NCBI GenBank assembly: GCA_013368445.1 | Contig: JAACJO010000002.1 | Span: forward strand, 1,674,001-1,738,000 | Origin: Leucocoprinus leucothites | Lineage: Eukaryota > Basidiomycota > Agaricomycetes > Agaricales > Agaricaceae | Direction: 5' to 3' | Length of the DNA: 64,000 nt | Shown: piece by piece, positions 9,451-22,000 of the stretch | How positions within the stretch are numbered: the stretch's first letter is position 1 | Layout of the letters: the number at the start of each line of letters is the position of its first letter | Notes under the pieces: generated by a model | Databases searched by the model: none | Told to the model about the DNA's origin: nothing | The model's input: the letters and a program-made list of their open reading frames with translations, nothing else | Position numbers and translations under genes: made by a program

Positions 9451-12400
9451 ATGTCTTTTTTTGAATTCCAGCAACCTGATCTAGATAAAAACTCGAAACA
9501 TGTCGCAGAGTATACCTGGGGCGAAGAGTCATACGACGGCCTAGGCGATGCGCTCCAGGAGGGTGGAGATGACCTCAACGACGAGACATTCGGTACTGTT
9601 GGCGCAGTTGGTAAGATCTCGAAAGTATCACATACTTGAAATTTGTGCTCAACCTACTGGAACTGTTATTTGCATGATTAGGGAAAGACTTCGATTTCTC
9701 GAACCCTGCCCTACCAAATGATCATCGCAAGGCCCTAGAGGCATCTTCCAGAAGCCATCAATCGCTCCTGCAGGAGCAGGCTCCGTCTGCGGGTGTGATT
9801 CATGACCAGCACTCAGTCGATCCTCCCCAACAGCTTTGTAAGGATTTGATGTAATTTTGATTGTCCAGTCCTTACGTCTTGAACACAGCGGCTCGCGGTA
9901 CTCCCCAGTCTTTGGAGGCCATCTGGGACAATAGGTCTCCTTTTTCTGTTCTTCCGAGATCCAATGGCGCAGGACGCTCTGCTTTATCCGGTCTCTCTTC
10001 TGCTAGGAGCCCTTCCGCCGGCATGTTCGGATCCACACTCTCATCCACCTCTCCTGCACAGCCGCAACCTATTGGACATGGGTCCGATGCCGGAAAAGTA
10101 CTGAGTTTGCAAGAGATGGAGGAGGAGATGCGTCTCGCTGCTCAACAAAATCGTCTCCAGGGGACCACCTCAAGGCAACGATTGCACCAGGAGCAACTCA
10201 TTCAAGAAATGCGCCTGCGTCAGCAGGAGGAGGAACGATATATGTTGGAACTTGCCCAACAGCGAGAGCAAGAGGCTCGTCGTCAAATGTACGAGCAGGA
10301 TATTCGGGTGACTGAGCATGATCAGCGTCTTTTGGAACAGGAGCAACGTCGAATTTTGCAGGAGCAACAACGTAGGCTTTTGCTTGAACAAGAACAGCGA
10401 CGCTTGTTGCTTCTAGAACAAGAGCGCGAACAGCTCGAGCGCCAGCAGTTGTATCAGCTGCAAGAACAGCAGCGTTTGCAACTGCAGCGACTCATGCAGC
10501 AGCAGCAGCAACAACAACAACAACGAACACCCCCTCCTCGGATGCTTCCTACTTCTCAGTCGCCGCGGTTCTTTGAACATCAGCGTCAACTCCTCCAATT
10601 ACAACAACAACAGCAAGAGCAGCTCCAAATGGAGGAACTGCAGCGTCAACTACTGAATAACCTCTCGCTTCAACAACAGGGCGCCTCTGAACCGAGGCGG
10701 CGTCCAGCTGGTCCCACCGATTACGAAATTCAAGCTGCCCAGCTCTTACACCAGCAACAACAGCAGCAGCGCGGGCGACGCTCTCAGTCGCCTTCGGTCA
10801 ACCAGTTCAACGGTTCCGGTGTTCCTCAAGACCTTGCTCCTCAAAATATCCAGTTCCAGCAGCGTCTCCTCTCCGAAATGGCGCAGGCCGAGTTTATGCG
10901 AGAAATGCAAGCAGCAACCCCTAAACAGCTTGAGCAACAAGAGGCTTTGCGGGCAGAGGCGATGAAGAAAATTCTCGAGGCAGAGAAAATGGAAGAGAGG
11001 AGGCGCAGAAAAGCAGCAAAGATTGCTCATATGGTAAAGCTTACCTTGATTTTGCCGTTCTTCCAGCCACTCATCGATATGCTTTCAGTCACGTTATAAC
11101 GACTTGATGACACAATCGGACAAGGATTTCATCACTCGGATTCAAGTTTCCCAGCTTGTTACCCAGGATCCCTATGCAGATGACTTCTATGCACAAGTGT
11201 ATGGTGCTATTCTACGTTCAAGGATGGGGCTTCAGTCAGACGAGCGCGTGCTCAAGTTCGGCTCTGGTGGAGGAGTAGGGCTCGGTCTGACCTCTCAGAA
11301 GGGTTATCGTCGTCCTAGTGCAATGCAACGTATGGAGCAGCAGGTTGAGCGTATCGTCAGCAACGCGAGAAAGAGGGAGGAAGAGAAAGGCTTGCATTGT
11401 AAGTGGGAATATCGCTGGACCTATACATGTTTTCTGAGGATGTCAATTAGCCATTCACAGCTTACAAGGTGCTCTGGGAAGGACCTCAGGTCGTAGTTAT
11501 AAGGCTGCTCCTCGACAGCTTCTTCAAGTGGATTCCACACCTGGTACCTCTCCAGTCATGACCCCAGCTCACGCCCATATCTCTAAGCCTTCCCAATCTA
11601 AGGAAGGTGGTGCCGCGGAGGCTGCTAAGCTCGGTCGTGCCGCTTTGGGTGATGCTGCCGATGTACGAGTTTTTCAGGTCGATATCAATGATCCCCTTGC
11701 TGATGCCTCTCCTAGAATGAGAACTTGGTCCGCAGGGAGCCGTTGTCACACCGGGAGGTTCTCACTATCATCGAAGCGTTATACGACCTCATCCTCAACG
11801 TTGAACAAGTCAAACGAGACCAGCCCCTTCCTGAAGAAGAGCAAGAACACCATGATGCCTGGTACGCCTGTTAGTTGCGATCACTACTACGACCCTGCTA
11901 AACCAATGATCAGGCAGCAGGATTACGATGCTCTCATGGACAATGTCTGGGATGAATTACGCGTACTCGTTCCACTTGAGACCAGGTTTGTGGATATCTT
12001 TCGCCCCACCCACGAAAAACTCAATATATTGTATCTAGTGATCCTCATCCTTTCATCTCCATTCTCGGCCCAAGCAAAGGCAAAAAGATCCTTCCTCGCC
12101 TGACTCGTCACCTCAGCTCCCAGCGCATGTTGACTTTGCTCACTCTCCTTGTTGCCTGTTTTGGCCAACTGGACGTTGTCAGGAACGCCCCGTTTCTCGA
12201 CTCCGCTGAGGATGATCCAGAGCATATAGAGGTTGAGCGCCAGACGAATGCGTTCCTTGCAAGTGTTATGCAGAGCATCCTCCCTATTGTCGCCAAGTCT
12301 AACTTGCGCTTGATCACTGGTCTACTGGGACTGTTGCTTGATCGTAGTAACGTTGTAGCCGTCGCACGAACAAAGGTGGGAGGCTGTTTTTTTTTTTGTT

Positions 12401-12962
12401 GAATTATGATCTGACGCTAACGAACTATCATAGCCGGGTTTGGCACTTTTGACTCTGTTCTTGAGCCGTGTGGAGGTGATCAAGCAGAGTATTGCTAGCG
12501 GAACTCAGGATATCGCAGAAATCCCTACGACGGAAGAGGCTCAACAATGGTATGTCATATTTCTTGATGTCCCACCTACTACAAGCTAACACTTAGCTCA
12601 GGAGCAACATGTTCAACCATCTGTTCGACCTTGTCGCTCCACACATGCTCGTCCTCTTCCCATCCTCTCGTATCGTCCAAGCTCCCGCTCAAGGCCAACA
12701 ACAACAGCAGCAGCAGCAACAACATTCGGTATACGACAATGCCGACCAATACGTCTGGCAATTCTTAGCCGCCTTTGCACTCCACGGTAGCCTCGATCAG
12801 CATCAAGTTCTCGTCGCGGCACTCCGTGAAAAAATTCTAGATAACCTCCTTGCTGTTAGTCGAGGAAGGTTCACGACGGAAGAGGAACGAAACACCAAGT
12901 TGGGTAATGTCAATCTATTTTTGAATGCACTTGGACTAGACAGTTCGCAAATCGCTTTGTGA
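9451..12962 (+). CDS. PAT1: PAT1 mRNA decapping activator (topoisomerase II-associated protein PAT1)
   Basis: Ten exons (9451-9610, 9682-9837, 9889-11033, 11089-11398, 11451-11662, 11716-11861, 11914-11985, 12039-12375, 12434-12549, 12602-12962) join to 1004 residues. Pat1 bridges Dcp2-activating factors and the Lsm1-7 ring in cytoplasmic P-bodies and promotes deadenylation-dependent decapping. The N-terminal block GDALQEGGDDLNDETFG is the conserved Pat1 N-motif. A long central region is rich in Gln, Arg and Glu (roughly residues 180-390), with a pure poly-Gln run near 10494-10523. The block RYNDLMTQSDKDFITRIQVS opens the conserved middle region, and the C-terminal alpha-helical repeat domain follows from about residue 660 (VLTIIEALYDLILNVEQVKR onward). 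A second Gln run lies at 12698-12722. The acceptor at 9888 was chosen because it alone keeps the frame. Confidence 0.93.
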
Positions 12963-13300
12963 TTTCTCATTAATCAAACATTCGGTTTGGGTTTGGGGAG
13001 TGCGATGATGATTATGATGATGATTTTCTTTCTTTTATGTAATTCTACAAACTTACCACTCGATCTCCCCCCTTTTGGATGATTTATTGGTCTCTGCTCC
13101 TCTTTACGAGCTTTTTCTTTCGTGATTCTTTTTGTGATGCTCTCGATGTGTCGTCCTCCCTTTCAATCTGTTGATGAAGTATGGCCTACTATTGGCACCC
13201 AGTCACTATAGACTGCAGATTTGTCATGTATTATATGCTGCTTATACTACAATAGTTGTCGCAGAATGAGGTTCCTCCTTTTTTTTATCTTGCAGTAACC
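12963..13300. other. Convergent 3' flanks of PAT1 and the glycosyltransferase
   Basis: This 338-bp stretch has no coding signal. It includes T-rich tracts and a GATGATGATTATGATGATGA-like simple stretch near 13002-13024, expected of 3' untranslated regions of two converging genes. Confidence 0.5.
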
Positions 13301-15523
13301 TCACAATGCATTGAAATTCTTCGCCCGTTCTTGGCCAACTTGAATTAATGAATCCAGAGTTGTTATGCTGCCAGTGAGATTGAGAACGGGCAGGTCTTGA
13401 AACTCGGGTAAGCGTTCCTCAGGAAGGTCGAGTAACCCGGTTGAGACAGAGTCGTCGTCTGATGATGCAAAAGGGGGCTGAATGAGAGGAAGGACGAAAA
13501 GGCCTCGTTTCTCTGGAGATATCTTTCCCCGTACATGCGAACCTGCTTCAAGGTGATTGGTAGAGAGCGATGCAAAGTCCGCATAATTTGGGTAAAGCAT
13601 GACGTATCCGCGCAAGTAGACAAGCTCGATGAAGAATTTCTTCCAAGAGTGGGACCATCGACTGGAGCGTACGTCTGGAACGATGGGTTCGCCGTCAACG
13701 TTGTCTAGGTTGGTGCTAATGGATGTGAGGCGAAGGGAGAGATATTCGTGGAATTCACGCCAGTGCTCTGGGAAGTAGATTGCGCCCCAGCTGCAAGGGA
13801 TGGAGGAGAGATAGGGGGTGTTGGTTGGGATATGTGTACTGATGTCAGAGAAGAGGCTACGGGCGTTGAAAGGCCGTCTGCCTTCTAGTGGGAGCTCGAG
13901 GTGTTTTTGTTGGTAAAGACTTATACCGAATAGGTTGGGCGAAGTGTTGGGCTTGTCTCCGTACCTGGATGCGTGGGTGATTGTGTTGACTTTGGTTTGA
14001 AAGAGCTACATACCGGTATTTGACAATGGTCATTTTAACCCAAGCATAGAAGAGGGGTGAAAGTTCAACGTCGTCTTCTAATAACAACCCATAAGAATCG
14101 TTGCCGTGCGGGTACCACGACTCAACGATCGCGGGTAACAATCCACCATGGACTATCCTTTGATTAATGTGAACTTGAGAGTTGTGAAGCTGAAAGGTTT
14201 GCGCGAGGCGTTTCGTTTCGGGATCGCCGGAAGAATCGATGTTGATTTGGATGTGAAAGACGTTTGAGTCTGTGTTGTCACCAAAGTAGAGAGCGGAGGA
14301 GAGGGAATGGAGGAGGCGGTTGAGTGAGTGTGGGCGAGTGTGGGTGATGATACTGAATGTGATTTGTGGGGTGTGCCAGTCTATGGAGTGAATGGAGTAG
14401 TTAGTGTGAGTAGATCTAGAGGGAGGGAGGATGTACTTTGGAGTTCGGGGAGGGAGAGTGAACCGATCCAGTCTGTGTAAATATATTGATTTGAGGGTAA
14501 ATATATGCGTGTGATATTGACGTTTGTGAGTTTGTGAGTAGAGAGGAGGCCCTCGAGAAGCGGTCTGTCTTCTTGTACAGAAAAAAGAACTTTGGGTATA
14601 AAGTAGGGCTGAGAGAGCCAAGAAGGGACCGCAAGTAGAGTTTCGTTGTGTTCTCGGGAGACTTTGGGTATTGTTTGATGGACGGTGAGGCTCGCTGAAC
14701 AGCTAGGGAGACTTATCCTGTGCTCTTTCCAAGAATCCGTAGAGAGGATATGTTGCTGGTCGTAGAGGAGAATACGGAGAGTGTAGCGTTGAGAAAGGAA
14801 ACTGCATATCATCTTACTTGCGGAATGGATCAACTTGATGTTTGGAAAGAGAAAAACAATGGCGTCCCGAGGCGGGATAAATGCGCTGAGGCTTGAGGTA
14901 GGTACGAGTAGAGGGGTGGTCAGTGCAAAAGGATCCTGCCAGTAGCGAATAGATGCTCGAGGACTTGTCTGGTTAAGCGGGGGCGGAGATACGAGGTCGT
15001 AGGGTCCAGGCGAGGTAGAATCAAAGAAAACGCCTTCTTGTAGAGATTGAAGAGTAGACTCGCTGATGTCGTCGATACCATTCTCGTCGAGTATCAGTAC
15101 CCAGTCTGTTGTAGCTTCCGAGGCTAGTCTGAAAATCTCAGCTTGAAAGTCGTCGGCAGAGGTGGATCTGAGAGAAAAGTTGAGGTTGGTGTTTGGATGG
15201 TATCGAGCTTCCTGCTTGATGACTTGGGCGAGGTGGTAATGAGATCGAGAAATAAGGTCTTCGGGGCAGAGAAGCACAAGTTCTTTGAGGTGGGGTGAGG
15301 GTACACTTGTGAATGGTTCAAGGAGGATGTTCAGGCTTCGAAGAGAGCGCGAGGAGAGCGGAATGTAAGCTGTGAATGAGAAGGGTGCTATGGATGAATC
15401 GCTGTGAACAGTCGTTGCCTTGGGCGGCTTGAATCGCAAGAAGACATAGACAAGAAGGAAATACGAAGGGAGGAGAAAACAGCGAAAGAGAAAGCGGATG
15501 GAATAACGCGATGGCTGGTGCAT
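13301..15523 (-). CDS. Glycosyltransferase 2-like type II membrane protein
   Basis: Exons 15523-14437, 14380-14014 and 13964-13301 give 705 residues. Residues about 10-28 (FLFRCFLLPSYFLLVYVFL) form an uncleaved signal anchor after a basic start, as in Golgi type II enzymes. The catalytic-type half begins near residue 365 (ITFSIITHTRPHSLNRLL), typical of a nucleotide-sugar-binding GT-A start. It is followed by a LLLEDDVELSP acidic motif that can serve as the metal-binding DxD-like site. Several Asn-X-Ser/Thr sites are present. The family is known in Agaricomycetes only as a glycosyltransferase 2-like protein; donor and acceptor are unknown. The N-terminal 350 residues look like a second, less conserved lumenal domain that also has a WVLILDENG segment. 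It converges with PAT1. Confidence 0.7.
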
Positions 15524-15633
15524 GAGAGAGAGAGAGAGAGCTTGGACTTTGTTACATAATGAGCTGGAATTAAGAATTATGATTAATCGGCGGATCCGTG
15601 CAGTATACTAAGTACAACCGTCTAAGAGAAAAT

Positions 15634-16845
15634 CTACCCATCATGCAAGTTAAAGGACATCCCGCTCTTACCAGAGCTTGCGTAGGTGACCTCTGCCATG
15701 GTGGTCTCGGGAGCGGTATAGGTACCTTCTTGGCCTGAACGGAAGACATCGCCGAGACCAAGAGGGAAGGTGGAGGAAGGGAGCTGGATTTGGTCGTCGG
15801 GCAGGCGGGTAAGGTATACACGGTGCAGTGCGTCTTCAGCGGCCTGAGTGGAAAGTTAGAAAGTGACGGGATGAGAGAATGTGATGAACGTACGCGGAAC
15901 TCGGCCATCTTGAGGGAACTACCATGACCCTCACCGAGCTTGTCTGCACCAGAAAAGATCCCAACGACGTAGACGGGAGAGTTGGAGAAACGACCTGTTT
16001 CTTTGAGCAGTCTGGAAAACGTCAGTAACGAATTGCCTCAAAGTAAAAGGGAACGTACCTCGAGACGGGCTTTTCGCGTCCAAATTTTTGTACCATCTCT
16101 AGGAGGGCTTTTTTAGGATCAATAAACTTAATCATGCTCTGAATGTCGATTTGTCGACTGAGGAAATAAGAGTGGACGAATTGGCGGGCGGAGGGGAGAG
16201 AACGTTGTTGGTAGATGAGGCCGGTGATGGCGCGTGGAATTGAGGCAAGGGCGTCGCCGTGCATGATAGCGGGATACGAACCGTCTCTTTGCTAGAGGAA
16301 AAAAAAAAAGGTTATAAAACAGCAGAATGAATATAAGGAATTGGACGTACTATTCTATGCCACCGGAGAAGAGGTGTTGCACCCATTTCCTGAGCGACGT
16401 TGGCACAAGTTGTGCCGCCGACATATGCAGAGACAGCAGCCTTCCATACTCTTGTTGGGAGATATGGGTATGCTGCGTGGACGAATTCCGAGGCAAATAT
16501 ACCCATGAGTGCATTGCCCAAAGTTGATAGCTGGCCATTTGTGTCTGGCCGAGGCGCGTCTGGGTAGACTCGACGGTGAAGGTTAAGAAACGAGGGGTGC
16601 GTGCATGCCTTCTGGACGACTTCTGGTGTATTCATGACAGAAGAAAGACCGAGTCTATGTGAAAACGCTATGAGTGCCGACGGTGGTGGAGGCTGAGTCG
16701 CTGCCCAGGCCTCTGCATCGAATGCTGGCTTTGGGACATCTGTCTTCTCATATAGTGACTGCTGGGGAGGAAAACGGGGAATATTTGAGGCCGCGACGGA
16801 GGGCAGGCGGGCAGCAGTGGTCACTAGGCGTCGAGAGGCAGCCAT
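15634..16845 (-). CDS. Mitochondrial large ribosomal subunit protein mL44 (RNase III-like fold)
   Basis: Four exons (16845-16351, 16291-16059, 16011-15894, 15843-15634) give 351 residues. The N-terminus is rich in Arg, Ala and Ser without acids (MAASRRLVTTAARLPSVAAS), as in a mitochondrial presequence. Residues about 50-260 carry the RNase III-like domain of mL44/Mrpl3 (ACTHPSFLNLHRR, LSTLGNALMGIFASEF, YVGGTTCANVAQEMGA). The catalytic acidic signature of true RNase III is not seen, as expected for the ribosomal protein. The C-terminal part (VYVVGIFSGADKLGEGHGSS) resembles the double-stranded-RNA-binding-like end of the family. It lies head-to-tail downstream of nothing obviously related, and its stop is 110 bp from the start of the glycosyltransferase. 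Confidence 0.88.
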
Positions 16846-17160
16846 GGCAGGAATTAACCACAACGCTTCCAATTTTTGGCTGTCTTCGGCTTTCTCCGGC
16901 CATCACACCCCTGACTTCCTCCAACCACCACTACTGCACATCAAGTTTTACACTCGCGCTTTTTATTTCAAAGCACTGTTATTCTCGTGTCTCCTTGTGC
17001 ATTGGCTCAATAAAAGACACTCTCAGCAAACTCGCCTGAAAGAACGGGCGAGCATGCCTCACGTGGTCGGCAAATTCTAGTCAAGCTCGAATACAGGCCA
17101 AACCAAGTTCTGGCCTCTTCCTATACTACATATCTCTTGGAAAATTGTCTCGATTTTTTA
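16846..17160. other. Upstream region of mL44, no gene
   Basis: The 315 bp between the mL44 start and the 3' end of the next minus-strand gene hold no supported coding sequence. The plus-strand open frames here are antisense shadows running out of mL44 exon 1. Confidence 0.45.
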
Positions 17161-17934
17161 TCAGCCGTTAAAGTCGCCAAGCTGCCTGACTATGCCGCGA
17201 TAAGCGGATGGTATCTCCCTAACTAAGTAGAGATCAGAGTTGCGGCGCGTAGTTGCACGGTTAGACTTACACACTATGGTTGTACCTGCTGCTACCCAAG
17301 CAATGGATCCTGACATGCATCTCCCGAAAAGGCCATCGAGTCCTTCCCCGTACCCCCTGAATGCCCCACCAAGGAGACCCTGACTAAACGCACGGGCAGT
17401 TTTACACTCAAAATGATCTCGCATGGAGGATTCGAGTTTGTATGGCACACTGTAGTTGATCCCTGCGAGTTCCTCGATATTCAAACCCATCAAGTCGTAC
17501 TCGACCTTTGATATGTTGATGCAGTGCCACAAGTGGTTGGCAAATGCCTGGCAATTCGTCCCAAAGGCGTCATATGTTCCGTAGTTGTTTTTCAGCCAAC
17601 TAATGATTTCTTGGCCTACATGTCGTCAGGACAATGCTTCTTTGGGGATGTATCTGCCAATTGACTCACTTGCTTCCTGAATACCTTCGTCGCTGAACTT
17701 GGTTTTCCCCACTTCCTCTCTGAACACCATTCGATGGCTCTCGATTGGCGTCCGAGAGAGTTCCAGGCGTTTGTTCCGTTTTGTTGAGCTAGCGAGATGG
17801 TAATGGACACCCCGTACTTCCAGGGCCCAGTGAGCCGTGTCTGACTCCCAACAACGACTAGTTGCGCGCGAGACCATATCTCCAAAGAGACCGAGGTTGA
17901 GTTGAGATTTAATCAGGTAAATGTCGTTGCTCAT
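17161..17934 (-). CDS. Uncharacterised protein with permuted papain-fold-like motifs (LRAT/PPPDE type)
   Basis: Exon 1 (17934-17670) and exon 2 (from 17615) join in frame to a stop at 17161-17163. An optional 48-nt GT-AG intron near 17271 would keep the same frame. The N-terminal half has HWALEVRGVHYHLA, with a His in a beta-strand context. The second half has FGTNCQAFANHLW, with a Cys in an N-C-x2-F motif. His in an early strand followed by an NC motif at a helix start is the order found in circularly permuted papain-like folds (LRAT, PPPDE, NlpC-related). A Gly-rich C-terminal segment (GLLGGAFRGYGEGLDGLFG) could contact membranes. The function is not known; the catalytic reading is inference from these two motifs only. 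Confidence 0.55.
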
Positions 17935-19020
17935 ATTCGACTGGGGATGTGTTGACTAGACACCTCGTCTGGTGACTCTTGCCTTTTAATACTTTGAAGG
18001 CGTTTCACGGTAGTACTCTATCCGGGATGAATATGGCTCTCCTGCTGGTGGATAAGGTGAGGTTGAAAGCACACGTTATACTGCGCCAGAGAATTCATTT
18101 CGCGGCACGACAAATCCTCGTTGCTTCGTATGTGACTTGCCACACCATTGGTCGCAAGCATATCACACATACATGGAATTATGCATCGCATGCACAGTCA
18201 CCGGGGACTGATCTTGAATGAGTTCAGGTCGTAGATCTGCTTGGTTTCTTCGAATCAGGCTTTTTGTGGCATAATAAGCAGTTTTAAATGAAATCTAAAT
18301 GTCTCTTGACTTGACTATTAGCTCCTCACATCCAAACTCCTCGATATACCCTCAACTCTATCCTCTAACACTTATAAATAGAATCGAATACGTTAGCTAT
18401 AAATAGCCCTGTATCCTACCAACCAGGCCCAAGCCCCTGTACTCTGGTGGAGTTGTCAGGAAGCCTGAGCATTGACCAATTGTCCGAGATAATAAAATGT
18501 GTGAATATTTAATGTCGCAAGCGCAGAAAAATCAAATTGAATAACACCTACATGAACATCCCGCTACCGTCTAGGAGAATGTGCACTCTGATAATAGTGT
18601 TTAGTGAGGAGGAAACTGTAAAACGCCCCGGTTTCAGCCTGATCTCTACCGAGAGCTCTGGAGATTCATTCCACGTTAACAGTTAGAAAGATCAAGGAGC
18701 GGGTTATGTCAGAGTGAGAATGATCCACCAAAAGCAATTGAATCAGAGATGATGTTGACATTACGGGGGAGAGAATCGAGTGACACCAGTCCATCGATAT
18801 GTTGGTGAAGAACCCCAGCGCTCTGATTTTGATCATCTGCGTTTCTTGAATGAATGAGTTTCTACTCTCTTCTTGATTACCACAGCTCTCCTTGCTGGAC
18901 AAGGGCTCAGGGAACGCCGCAATGAAGGTGTCCCAGAAAGGCAAGTGTGCACGTGGACACCAGGACTAGAGGTCGCGATAGTCATAGCCACTGGCTCCGG
19001 CTGGCCTTCTCTCCACCACA
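17935..19020. other. Intergenic, no gene recognised
   Basis: About 1.1 kb between divergent starts: the permuted papain-like gene on minus and the RGD2-like gene on plus. A few chance open frames (for example 18666-18944 on minus) lack splice support and family resemblance. Regulatory sequence for both neighbours is likely here. Confidence 0.5.
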
Positions 19021-22000
19021 ATGGCCGTCCTCTCTCTTCCGCTTTCCTTTACAAATTCCTTTTGGTCTCAGGACTATCGGAGGGGCTTAGAGGTACTCTA
19101 CAGGAAGCTCGAACAGGTTTGTCTGCCCTAGATGTCGCTTAACATACCTCATCCAAGTTCAGGGAGTGGCAGAGAACCAAGAGATTGTCGAATTCATTCG
19201 CGTATGTCTACGTGTTCTGGATCTATCTCAGCTAACACTGTTACTATAGGCACGCAGTGCTGCAGAAGCGCACCTCGCTAACAGTCTTATCAACACCACA
19301 ACATCCCGCAAAGGTACGCCTTTCACCCTGGCCAAATCGCTATTCCTCATCGGGCTCTAGGCACAGGCTTCAATGCAGATGACGGTGCCTCCCTTTTACT
19401 CGCATTTCGCGGTTTACAAGCAGAAGCTGGTGCACAGGGGCAAGCCCATCGCACTGTTGCTAATGAGCTAGCTACCCTCGTGGCCGATCCGTTTGAGGAG
19501 TGGGCAGAGGGCTTTAAGGTACGTGCCCCCGTTACCCTCGGCCCTGGCCGTTGCCGTTGCCACCCTAACATACTACCAGACCCGCATTCGTCAAAACAAG
19601 GGCACTGTCCTAGATTCATGGCTCAGAAGCTACGAACAAGCTCAAGGAGATGTAGCCAAGCTGAAGCAGCAGTACCTCAACAAGACAAGACGCGCTGATG
19701 AGGCCGAGGACGAGTCAGTATCTCCATCTAATCAGTGCCCTCACCACTCACATCTCTCTACTTAGTGCCAAATATGCACCCGTGGACAACGTTCCTGATA
19801 AATACACGAGTTCTCCACGCATCAGGCCCGTCGATGGTCGTACCCCTCCCCAGCGTTCTGCTACGGTTTCTGAGCGCATTGCTGCTCGTTTTAAGGAGCT
19901 CCAGAAAAAGGGTGTGGATGCCCTAGCTACTGCCACCACACCCGACTCAGATGTCTCCCCAATTGCTGATGATGAAAAACTCCTCCCAAGGGTTGACAAG
20001 GGTAAAGCCAAGGAACAAATTCAAGAATATATTCCCCAAGTTGCCTCACCGCCACCCATGTCTCCTCTTGAACCCTCCAAGCAAGACATCGATCGAACCG
20101 CCTCGTCTGTACCTCCCAGAGCACTTCAGCCCATCCTGCTTGCAGGCCTCTCCCTTTCACGTAGCACGGTTTCCCAGTTGCTTACACGTGCCGCAGCTGA
20201 GTTACCGCTCAGGCCCGTCCGATTTCCCCTCTTGGGTGAATACCAGGACGCATTTACCGGGGAGGAATTTGTCACCTGGTTGAAGGATAATGTCGAAGGC
20301 TTTGGTGGAAATCTTGATCACGCGGAGGAAGCTGCCAGGGACTTGACGGAGGTGGAGAATGTTCTCCGTCGTCTCGGTGAACTCGGCAATCAGTTTGAAG
20401 CGTCTGACGACGCCTTCTATCAGTTCAGGCCAAGGGTAAGTACCCACAGCTATCGCTCGAGTCTTGAGAAAAATAGCTTTTTTATTGTAGGCCTTCAACC
20501 TTGACGGCACTACGCCAGACAAACCCGAAATCGTCAAACGCACTGGTGCATTCGTCAATCTTGTCAGCAAGGCTCTCGCTGCCAATGGTAACGGCGAACC
20601 TGCTTATGTCCGCGCTCGTCAAGAGGCCGAAGAAGCTAACCGGGAATATCGTGTTTCGGTACGCAAGCTTGATAGGCAGAGGCTTGGGCTCGAGGAAAGG
20701 ATCGAGGAGACGTTAAAGTTGCTACAGCGTTGGGAGAATGAGCGTCTAAGAGCTGTCAAGACTGGTGTGTTTTTTCTTGAAGCTAAAGTTGCTATTTGCA
20801 TTGTACCCGCCTAATTCTGAACCTACTCTAGTTCTTCTGCAGTTCCAAGGTACCCTCGCCAACCTCCCAAAGGCCATTGATCCCTCTATAGAACGCCAAG
20901 CAACACTCGTTGCTGCTTATCAGCCTGAGTCCGATCTGACTGCTTTGATCGAGCGTTACCGCACTGGTCCATTCCGGCCTGATCCTCAAGTATACGAATC
21001 GGTTGCCCATGAAGAGTCTGACGTCGTGTTTGGCATTGACTTGAGGAAATGGGCGGAAGGTGGATGGTTTACTTTGACTTCTGGAGAAGAAAAGAAGGAA
21101 ATTATCCCTCTTGTTGTTAACGCTTTGTTGAACGGTCTCAACGAGGCTTATGCGAAGATGGGAGATGATGGTAAGTGTAAAGCTCAATTTGGAACTTTCT
21201 GTTTTTGACCGCACATGATAGACAAACGCAAGACCTGGATATACGAAGTCCCGCTCCCAGCCGTACACCATCTCCGTGAAGCACTCAACGTCATCCCCCC
21301 TGATCAACCCATCCCCGCTGAGCTCCTAACCAAGTACGACGCACCCGTACTCGCTAGTACCCTCAAATTATGGGTGCTCGAACTTGATCCTCCTTTGGCT
21401 CTGTACGAGGGATGGGATGAATTTAGGAAGCTCTATCCTTCTGTCGGCTCATCGTCTACAGCCACTGACGGTCAAGTGACCGAAGCAGAGAGGCTGAAGA
21501 ATGTGGCTTCTGCTTTACAGAGGTTGCCTAGAGTTCACCTGTATGTGTTGGATGCGATAGTTAAGCATTTGAAGACGTGAGTAATTGCGTGGATGTCACG
21601 GAGCGGGTCGAGCGCTAACTGGCTGGTCCAGGTTAATGGATAACACATCAGTCGAGGAGTCGGACGAGGTCTTCATTACAAAGTTGGCTCTTTCCATTGG
21701 CCGGAGTACGTTGGTCTTTTTCGTAATGCTGAATTCCTTCTTATGACCTTATTTTCTTTTTCAGCCATCCTGAGACCCAAGCAAGAGACAGAGCTTTCAA
21801 TACAGGACAGGCATCCTACATGTACGCGGCTCTCTCTTTCTATGTGGATCCTGTTTAATCCGTTGCATCAGTACTGTTCATTGATCTACTCAAGCATTAT
21901 GATACACTATTGCCGCCTACCATCTCTAGAAAGAAACGCGAGTCCGAGCGCAAGGTTCCCGTTCGCAAACGCACTGCTCCGATCGATATGCGTGTCAGCA

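Noticed and set aside
10170..11030. Several minus-strand Leu-rich open frames
   Set aside because: Antisense shadows of the Gln-rich region of PAT1 (CAG/CAA read as CTG/TTG on the other strand).
13002..13030. GATGAT-type repeat after PAT1 as a coding or regulatory repeat
   Set aside because: Short simple-sequence stretch in a 3' flank; too small to support any call.
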